A DNA stretch of 64,000 nt from Phaseolus vulgaris. Lineage: Eukaryota > Streptophyta > Magnoliopsida > Fabales > Fabaceae. How positions within the stretch are numbered: the first letter of the stretch is position 1; each line of letters begins with the position of its first letter. The stretch covers positions 32,630,252 through 32,694,251 of the forward strand of contig NC_023750.2 of the NCBI RefSeq assembly GCF_000499845.2, given 5' to 3'. Both the position numbers and the translations under genes were made by a program. Shown here in pieces: positions 55,842-64,000 of this stretch. The notes beneath the pieces were generated by a model, which searched no databases, was not told the origin of the DNA, and saw only the letters and a list, made by a program, of their open reading frames with translations.

Positions 55842-56744
55842 ATTTCCATATTTATAGGTCTGAGGATCCCAATCCATTCCAAGACACATCATCTTCAATC
55901 GAAGTTTCGCTCCATTTGCATATCCTGGTTGATAGAATCCTCCAAGACCAAGACCAAGTTCACGACAAACTTTCACTATCCCCACCTAAAAGTATTAGAA
56001 TCAACGTTTACCTAATGACAGTAATGTTATGCTGCAACCTTTTATGAATGAAATGCATTATGCCACAATCCAACAATAAAGAGTAGAAAAATGCTTGTTG
56101 TGAAGTGAAGCATTGTAAAAGGAATTACAAAACAATATACTGTTAAAATGGAGTACCTGTTCATCATGGCTTATGAATTTTTTCAATAGAACCATACCAG
56201 GTCTCAACACAAACCCTTTTGTCCATTCCTCCTGAATCTCAATTCTACTTCCCTTGTTTTGTACAGGCAAAGTAGCTCCTATCAAAGCATGATTTCTTCT
56301 TCTATGAAAGCAAATGTCATATGGTCTGAACTGTGGCCTGTTAACTGAAGAATCCAACTTCTGACCACCGACTGCAGCATAGTTTGAACGGCTGTTTCTA
56401 TTATAATAAGATGTATTGACAGAATCAGGTTTCTTCCAACAACATTGAGGCGATTCATCATTGGGAGTTGACAAGTTAGTCTGTGAAACTTTCTTTGTAA
56501 GTGGTAACTTGGTATTTTCAAAATGGTCTCCACTGGACTTAGTCACTTCTACATCAACTCGAGTTCTCTTGAAATTTCTTGGTTTAAAAGCAGTAATAGT
56601 GGTAGTTGATGGACAAATTGAAAATTGAAAATTTGACATTAACTGAGGGTGTTTGTCACCAATTGAATTGGAACTAGGTGACCAAGAGAGTGAATAATTC
56701 CTCACTTTCCTTTTAGACAGCACTACAGGGAAACTACCAGACAT
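55842..56744 (-). pseudogene. AlkB-like 2OG-Fe(II) dioxygenase gene, 5' part
   Basis: Two exons on the minus strand. 56157-56744 starts at an ATG (56744), though an upstream acceptor-like TTGCAG at about 56761 allows an earlier exon. It encodes a Ser/Lys-rich N-terminus and then a GFVLRPGMVLLKKFISHDEQ block, with donor CAG|GTAC. 55842-55985 begins after TTTTAG and encodes VCRELGLGLGGFYQPGY, KLRLKMMCLGMDWDPQTYKY. The two exons join in phase 0. Element F then replaces about 15 bp of coding sequence before the PPSIPNHF exon at 43147. The gene would be about 390 residues if whole. In this haplotype it is split by 12.7 kb and lacks an internal exon, so it is very likely a pseudogene. Confidence 0.82.
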
Positions 56745-59064
56745 AATAAATTCCTCACTCTGCAATTAAATCATGGAAATTAAAATCAGAAACGGATATT
56801 GCTAACAAAAATGTAAACTTCTAATCAGTTGTTCTAAATTTTAATCTAGAATAGTTGTTTTGTTCATTGTTTCGATTATAATTTCACAAAGTTAATAGTT
56901 ATAAAAGTTCTCAAATACATTTTTTTCCCTCTAAAATATGGTTATACTTATTTTGAGTTAATTTCTCTAAACGGACAAAAGAAAAAATAAATCCACAAAA
57001 TCATAACAAGATGAAATCTGAAATTATTCTTCACAAGAAACAAAAAATATTTTCTTTGAAGATAAAATAGCTTCCAAGTTGAAAGCGCGATTCTTAGTTT
57101 TCCAAACGAGTTTCAAATGCAAGAGAAGTTTCTTGTGTAAGTAAGAGAAGTTTATTGTGTTAGAAGACCGCAAATTGAGAATTTTTAAAGAAAGGGTTGA
57201 ATCATACATGAACTTTGTGAAGAGCAGAGTTTTACTACAAGACTCGGTGATTGATTTGATGGTTGTGTATTTGTGAATAATATATAGTAAGAAGAATGAG
57301 GTGTGAAACAATGCGCTAATTAAAAAGAAGAACCTATGATGACCTTTGATTTTGATTCCTAGATTTAATTTGATAAACTGAATAATATCTAACAAAATTG
57401 ATTGAGATTGTAAATATGATAATTTTTAGAAAAGATAAGGTTTGTTATGAACACATGGTAAATTTTATAATAATTCAAAGTGTGTCTCCTCTGTTAAAAT
57501 ACCTTTCAAATCTTGAAAAGATTGAAGATTTTGATTTGATTTTGTTTTCTACCACCAAGAGAGATAAATGAATAAGATAATGCATTTAATTTTTCGCAAT
57601 TTTGAACCATTGATTTTATACCAAAAGATTGTGAAATCAATATATTTGATTAACAAATTACAAATTGAACCGCTTATATTTTTGTTCTTGAAACAGAATT
57701 TAACTTTTGATACTGAAAATAATTTTAGATTTGTTATGTTTGAAAAATTTTATCGTAATTTTTAACTAATAGATTTTTTTAACTATTGGAACATCCTAAA
57801 TTTTACCCATATATAATGAAATAAAAGTAAAACAAGCAATATCTAATTACGAATAATATATATACTATTTTCTCATATGTGTATTTCAAAAGAAATATCC
57901 CTCTTCATAGGGATTTAATATATACATCAAAAGTTTTAACAACCAAACAAAGCATTCAAATAAAACTATCTCATTCTCCAGCTGTTCACTAAGGAGCTCT
58001 ATTACTGCAATCTCATCTGCTCCCGTGTAAAACACGATCATCACAGATAAAGAAACAAACACAAACAGGGTAAGCTATCTATATAAAAAGTTTTGATATA
58101 ATTCAAATTTTAAATTAATAAGCATAATTCATCCATTCTCATACGATTTCTCAAACCATCAAGTGGCTATTACATTCATAAAATTCATATTTCATATGTC
58201 GGACTTCTACTGACTCAACACATAGACTCTTGACTCTACTTCCGGAAGACTCGTGCGTTGACTTAGACTCAGAGATCTGCACCTGTCATACTACCTCACT
58301 GTGAAATCCACACAGTTATGCACATAAAAATCTCAATATCATATCTCTCCTAGTATGACAGCGTTAACTCATATAACAGGTCAAGTTAGTTATCTTTCAA
58401 ACAACTTACCCATTCATATGAACCTCCTTCGACTCTCACCACCAGAATAACTTCATCTATATGATTTCATTATCTCAGGAGAGTCAGGATATTCCTTCTA
58501 GACGAATCCCCAGTCAATGCACATCCTAAACAATCTTAACACGGTATTTTCTTTCCTGAAAATACTATGTTTTGATTAAAAATATATTCTAAACATTAAA
58601 ATCTTCCACATCAAACAATCAAATCATTCCACAATTTAGAATTTCCAAAACACCCAACAATTCATTCACTAATCATATAAATGTCTTGAATCAAAAGGAT
58701 TCCAAAGTGTATCTAAATAACATCAAGTTTTACTATCCCAAAAGAGAGACAATAAAAGGAGAATGAAATAAAATTATCTTCCAACTACAACTATATCCAA
58801 CAACAGTATTTAATAAAAGGATGAGGAAGCACAACATGAAAATTAAAGTTTGATAACTTATCTCAAAAACACCAGAATTCAGATTACATCAACATAGCTC
58901 TCAAAATAATCAACTCATAAACTGAATCATCAAGAAATATTCAAAATATATATGCTCTGAAATTGTCAAGAAACAAATCATCACAAAGCTTTTTCAAATA
59001 CAGTAATTCATTCAATTCCAAACTTATATACATTCTACATCATCTACTATATCTAAATTTTACA
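56745..59064. other. AT-rich region upstream of the AlkB-like gene, no gene recognised
   Basis: It presumably contains the promoter and 5' UTR of the AlkB-like gene near 56745-57400. Further on, 58190-58560 is less AT-rich and has no coding signal I recognise. The reading frames in this region look like chance. Confidence 0.4.
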
Positions 59065-59330
59065 TTTCAATCTCAAAACAGTTTCAATCTCAAACAGTTT
59101 CAATCTCAAACAGTTTCAATCTCAAAACAGTTTCAATCTCAAAACAGTTTCAATCTCAAAACAGTTCAATCTCAAAACACTTTCAATCTCAAAACACTTT
59201 CAATCTCAAAACACTTTCATCTCAAAACACTTTCAATCTCAAACACTTTCAATCTCAAAACACTTTCAATCTCAAAACACTTTCAATCTCAAACACTTTC
59301 AATCTCAAACACTTCAATCTCAAACAGTTT
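59065..59330. repeat. Minisatellite, 16 copies of a 15-17 bp unit
   Basis: The unit is TTTCAATCTCAAAACA plus G or C. The first seven boundaries mostly end in G, then nine mostly in C, with small deletions in single units. No gene is involved; the reading frame across it is a by-product. Confidence 0.92.
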
Positions 59331-61324
59331 CAACAAAATCCTGCAAGCAAAAACAATTGAAATTGGTGACCACGTCACCTCCAAATCCATAATCTTTTTC
59401 ATTGAAAATAATAAGACTAGTTTTCCCTTACCTGAACTTTAGCTGATGCTCACTGAGAGCTCCAAATCTACCAAAAACCTAAAGATAATTAACCTGCACC
59501 ACAGAGTCCAATAAAAATCTAACTATATAACTAGGACCTGAGTTAACAGAGATTAACCCGTACAAAATCTAAGATTAACCCATACAAAATCTAATAAGAT
59601 CAAAATTAACTCAAAAGAAAAAGGGGCCAAGAAGGAACTTACTCTATCTGATATTTTGATCCTAGGTTCACTACAGGAGTCCAACGGCATACTCCGATCG
59701 CCAACTGATAAGCGAGGAAGTCAGAATCTTACAGAAAAGGAGAAAAGGAAAAAGAGGAACAAAACTGAAAATTCTGATCGAGCAGTCTGGTAGTCTTCGC
59801 TGCCAGGAGTCTAATGGTATACCCGATCATCAAACTGATGAGCGAGGAGATCAAAATCTTAAAGAGAAGGGAGAGAAAGGAAAAATGAAACTCTTATAGA
59901 GATGGTGGTTATTTTAAAATGAAACCTGAATAACTGAATTTTCTATTTATATGTCATTTTCATTTTAATAATAAAATATTCAGTATCATTTAAAATATAC
60001 CACTTCTACTCTAAGGTTATTTTCTAGATCCTTACAACTATTGTCATAACTCGCTATAATCCCTTAAACTTGTAAAAAATCCTAACATAAAAATTCTCAA
60101 AATTGATTATTTCCTTTTTACAATACTTTAATTAATCTAAATACACTCACGATCAATCACAAAATTTTATTATATTACTTTTATATCTTTAAAGTTTATT
60201 TTTATCTCGTAGCATTGTTGTATGTTCAATTATTACATTAATGTGTTTGTATTGCATTAAAATTCATATATTTAACAATTTCCTTATTATGCGCTGATGC
60301 CTATATTAGTTTTCTGTCAATATTATATAAATTTATTTTAAAATTTATCTTGTTTTTAATTCAAATTCAGAAGAATATTTATTTCTATCTTTTCCTACTA
60401 CCTAATAACATTAATTTTTTTAAAAAAAAAAATACATTAAAAAACACAGTAAAAATATCATGAATTTTGAACTTTCACTTTCAATTCAAATTTTAAAATT
60501 TTAATTTCAAAATGATATATCTAAATCTAGCATATAATTTCATATTTAGTATTTTATATCATACAGTAGTAGATTTCAAATTATTTTAAAAATCTAACTA
60601 TAACTTTTATTTATTAAATTTTTATCTAGCTTTTCAGTTCTTTAGTGTGAAATTTAGATCAAAACTTTAGATTTTAATTTTTCAAATGTAAAATTAAATA
60701 ACGGTGATTTTTCTTCTTTTAAAACAAGACTTCCATAAAAAAAATTCAAATGGATACTGATTAAAATTGAGTATTCAAATGGAAAAACATCACAATAATA
60801 ATTAATTTAAGCTTATTGTAATAATGCCACTTGTAAGGAATTAATTCCATACAAAATCAGAATGATATATATTATGATATTAAAATATAATATATTATTA
60901 CTCTTATCATATAATATATATATATATATATATATGAAAAGTATATTTAAACGATTCAGAATTAAAATCTAGTTCTATATGAATTCTAACTAAATAACCG
61001 TCTATCTTGCTGTAAAATTGTCTTCTTTGATTTACTAGAATGATGTTCTTTCAGTAATTGTTCACTTCTTTCTAATTTGTTTTTATATTAAAATTTGATC
61101 AGGTTTTTTTACCAGTGTATCTATCAATAATCATATCTTTGATTTATTTAACAACTATAGTTGAAAAACATGTAAGCATTCAAGAACATAATTTTTTAAA
61201 TTTCAAGATAAATAGGACAATAGTAATGTATTTTGCCAAAATTAAATAGAAAATGAAACAAGAAACGTGATGGAGGAATAGTAAATGGATGAAAGTTACA
61301 GAGTACATATATAATTTTCAATTC
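59331..61324. other. AT-rich spacer with short repeats
   Basis: It contains two degenerate copies of a segment of about 75 bp (about 59660-59735 and 59788-59870, sharing AGGAGTC, ACTGAT and GCGAGGA), and an (AT)n run at 60914-60935. No gene is seen. Confidence 0.45.
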
Positions 61325-62043
61325 CTAATTGGTTTTGTGGGGTTTGGTTTTAAGGCCAAATCCAAAGGGAAAAGGGGGTCATAATGACTATCTCCAACAT
61401 TCATTGGCAATTGATCAACAGTTTTGAACCATGTCCTTGGAAGTTTGCCTCTGAAACATAGTCACCAAACAACACATCAGTCACACCACTTCCCTCAGTA
61501 CCAGGAAGCCAAGCAGCAACCAGAGCTTCAATTTTGTCAACATATGGTTGTATAACCACAGGACGACTAGATGATCACAGTAACACATTTGATTCCTCCA
61601 CACAATCTTATGGTTTCTGGCCCAGGTGTAGAGATTGTCAAATTCAAGCTATCACTTTTGTTCAGCATATGGTTTCTCCCCAACTACCACAATGGCATAT
61701 GAAAAATTATTAGACTTGACATAGTTCAAACTAGGATTCTCCTTGTAGACTACCTCGGTATCATTATGAACTGTGTTCTTGATAGCACTGAGGATTGTTG
61801 TACCTGTAAATCACATAGGCCTTATCAATATTGTATGTTTACCAAACTATACAAAAGGGAAAAAAGTTGTGAAGAAATCTATAATATACCGTAGTCACAT
61901 TGTTTCCAGTAACTCCTTGCCATTCGATTGTCCAACCACCACATTGGTATCCTAGATTATCATGGCTTCCAGCAACCAGTATCTTTGAAGCCCTTTTAGG
62001 AAGAGGGAGAAGTGCTTGGTTAGGAATTTTCACCAATAGAACC
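61325..62043 (-). pseudogene. Glycoside hydrolase family 3 beta-glucosidase-like pseudogene, C-terminal domain
   Basis: Two exons on the minus strand, 61891-62043 and 61325-61803. Recognisable blocks are [75 protein letters not shown] and [13 protein letters not shown], typical of the C-terminal domain of plant GH3 beta-D-glucan or beta-glucoside hydrolases. At least four single-base shifts break the frame (near the SDSLNLT, VTVI, GDY and FPF segments), and the intron junction is out of frame by one base. The upstream catalytic domain is missing, because the LTR of element G begins at 62044. It is dead as a gene. Confidence 0.83.
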
Positions 62044-62501
62044 TGTTCTCGAACTAGGTTGGGGACTGGGAGAAACTATTGTCTTCAGATGTCACTCGGT
62101 CGTGGTCGTGTCCACGTTCCTCCTTCAGTCTTCTTCGCCGAACGGCTCCTCAGGCTGGTGGGGTACCTGCAGATGGCACTCAACGCTCAAGTCAGTGGGG
62201 TATCGTATTCGGCTGGTTAGAATACTGTAGATAATGATGTACCTTCTTCCTTGGAATGTGTGATATTTATATTACCTTGATGGGCCCTTGCTGTTGGGCC
62301 GGATTAGGGGGTTGTTTAGCGATTAGGGTTGGATTAAGTCGTTTCCAACCATAAGTTAACCTTTGCTAATTGGGTCAACCATTGACTTGAGCACCTTGTG
62401 TCGGTCGGCCACATATGACACGTGGTCGACCTCGTACCTTAAAGTATGGTTTTGACGCATGGGTTGACCGGGTCAATAGACCGGTCGGTCATCCCGGTAC
62501 A
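62044..62501 (-). repeat. 3' LTR of element G
   Basis: 458 bp, TGTTCT to GGTACA on the plus strand. The internal CGCTCAAGTCAGTGGGGTAT segment is shared with the LTRs of the A family. The sequence beyond 62501 (GCCTCGCAGGCTTGAG) aligns with the polypurine-tract region of A (GCCCCCCAGTCTTAAG). Sense TATAAATA lies near 62262-62272. Confidence 0.6.
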
Positions 62502-62839
62502 GTTGCCTCGCAGGCTTGAGAGATGGTACAGCCGAAGAGTCTGAAGAATGGGCCTCGGGCGGATTGTGTAATGATGGGTGAAGTGATGTTTTGGGGGCGC
62601 TGAGCGATTGACGTGACGCGCATTATGAGGGGTTTTTCTAGGCGCCAAGTGATGCGAACCGTTGGATCAAGCGAATCCAATGGGTGAGGTTTTTGCGACG
62701 TTTGGAATTCGAGGTCCTTCCGGGCTATAAATAGGGGCTGGGAACAGTAGTGTTTTTACGCGTTATCTTTGTTTGAGCTCCGACTCTTTGAACCAATCCA
62801 ACCGATCTCAGTTGCCTTCTTCGTTCGTCTAAAGGTTAG
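62502..62839 (+). promoter_or_regulatory. Promoter and 5' UTR of the antisense gene of G
   Basis: A clear TATA box, CTATAAATAGGGG at 62724-62736, lies about 110 bp before the ATG at 62840. Just before the ATG, AAAG|GTTAG resembles the intron-1 donor of the other copies, so the true start codon may lie further on. Confidence 0.5.
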
Positions 62840-64000
62840 TCATGTCTGCTCTTTCCGAGTCTCCCCCTGCTTATTCGTCGTCGTCCTCTGTCTTCTTCCT
62901 CTTTTTCTTCTTCTTCTTCTTCCGGCCGAGCCTCCCCGGTTGGGGATGTGGAGAGTGTCCATTCTCCGAGGTTGGTAAGGGAAGACGCTGGTAACGCGTC
63001 GGACCGTTCGGCCCCTTTGAGGGGCCCCGACCATGTGGGGCCGACCTGGGTTGATCCCGGGTGTGTGAGGTGTCGTCCTCTTTTTATACCGATGCCTCCG
63101 TTGCTGAGTTTCTGGACGAGGTTCCCGTTTTGAAGGCTTCGGCCGAGGATCCTTGTTGGCGTTTGGTCCTTGCTCTTTGGAGGATCGTGTGTATAGGGAG
63201 CAGTCATCCACCGAGCCTTCCCTTTTTTTTTCATGTATGTTTGTCTTTTTGCGGACCTCCATGTGTCCCTTCCCTTTAATGCCTTTACGGCCGGGGTTTG
63301 AAGGAGCTCAACGTGCTCCGACCAGCTTCAACCCAACTCGTGGGCGTCTATGCAAACGTTTCGTATTGTTTGTCGACGTTTGGGTTGCGCCCTCTTCCCT
63401 CCTGCTTTCTTCATTTTACTCGTCGTAGCCGACTAAGCTTGCCAGTTGGCAATCGCTGGTCAGCCGGGCGGTAGCGTGTTGTTCCAAGCCCTTACGGCCT
63501 CTTATAAGAACTTTAAAGAAAAGTTCTTTAAAGTGTACGTGGAGCCAGCTGGGAACGTTACTTTTTTGACGAGGTTGGTCAGTCGCGTTTCCCGCTGTTT
63601 TGGTCGAGGAGTCCAACGAGATAACGGATTGGCCGAGGCCAGTGTATCCGAGCGAGCATGAGCGGCTCATTTTTTCTTTGTTTGATAACCTCCCAGGAAG
63701 CTCCCCGCCGGCCGCTCATGTCGCTGTACAATGCAACCGATTGCGCGGAGGCTTTCGAGGGTATGCTTTTTCACGCATGTTTGTTTTGTTTGTCGTACTT
63801 GTGCTGACCGGTCCCTTGTTGTTTGATTTGCAGAGATCGCGAAGAGAAAATCCCTCAGGCTGTCGGGATGCCACATTCGTTCAAAACAAGTTGAACGAGA
63901 AGAGGGGCCCACCAGTGCCAAGCCCCGTGCAGAGGAGGGTGCCCGGGCGGGGCCCTCAAAGAAACGCGGCCGCGAGAGCGGGAACATCGCCCGCACCGTG
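62840..64000 (+). pseudogene. Antisense Transposase_28-like gene of element G (partial, frameshifted)
   Basis: A diverged homologue of the antisense genes of A, D and F. Scattered over different frames are FYTDASVAEFLDEVP, LKELNV, SVLFQALTASYKNFKEKFFKVYVEP and FDNLPG, followed by a basic KRKSLRLSGC stretch and AEEGARAGPSKKRGRE. These correspond in order to the Transposase_28-like core, the QQSFKDWKGRFYM region and the basic second-exon start. Several frameshifts are needed to connect them. A likely intron lies near 63762-63833 (TTTGCAG acceptor). It runs off the window end. Confidence 0.6.

Noticed and set aside
57024..57395. Minus-strand frame of 123 codons upstream of the AlkB-like gene
   Set aside because: AT-rich, Phe/Leu/Lys/Ile-dominated, no domain and no splice logic; most likely promoter or intergenic DNA.
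59065..59330. CRISPR-like array
   Set aside because: Units are directly adjacent with no unique spacers, in plant DNA; a minisatellite.
58963..59442. Plus-strand frame of 159 codons
   Set aside because: Produced by the minisatellite, whose unit has no stop in this frame.

Overview
The window is plant nuclear DNA, almost certainly from a dicot and possibly a legume (inferred from general resemblance, not searched). About 80% of it is nested and rearranged LTR retrotransposons. Two degraded host genes and AT-rich spacers make up the rest. No bacterial or organellar genes, tRNA or rRNA genes, or CRISPR arrays were recognised.

Most elements belong to the Tat/Retand-like part of Ty3/gypsy. They carry gag, a DQGSS protease, RT, a gypsy-type RNase H, a second (archaeal-type) RNase H and an integrase. 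On the opposite strand, between pol and the 3' LTR, lies a spliced antisense gene with a Transposase_28-like domain and a coiled coil. I call the copies E-left, A, B, C, E-right, D, F and G.

Layout. 1-1556: LTR and leader of another Ty3/gypsy family plus a copia fragment. 1557-2772: E-left (minus), 3' LTR and antisense promoter only. 2773-14560: A (minus), nearly full length, 5' LTR cut off. 14561-18336: B (plus), RT to integrase only. 18337-25503: C (minus), facing B tail to tail. 25504-27962: E-right (plus), 3' end only. 27963-30615: gag, leader and LTR of the outer Ty3/gypsy family. 30616-32263: LTR scraps and AT-rich DNA. 32264-42322: D (minus), old and mutated. 42323-42520: LINE-like tail. 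42668-43147 and 55842-56744: an AlkB-like dioxygenase gene (minus), split by F. 43147-55841: F (minus), young and nearly intact, with an extra gag copy beyond its 3' LTR. 56745-61324: AT-rich DNA with a minisatellite. 61325-62043: a glycoside hydrolase family 3 (GH3) pseudogene. 62044-64000: LTR and antisense gene of G, running off the window.

In each complete element gag-pol and the antisense gene are transcribed towards each other and converge on a spacer of GC-rich tandem repeats. The antisense gene keeps the same two introns, the same G-box upstream region and the same C-terminal tail in diverged copies. This is the most interesting signal here. Host function is mostly lost: the AlkB-like gene is split and lacks an exon, and the GH3 gene is frameshifted and interrupted. 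All family assignments come from reading motifs by eye; no database search was run.
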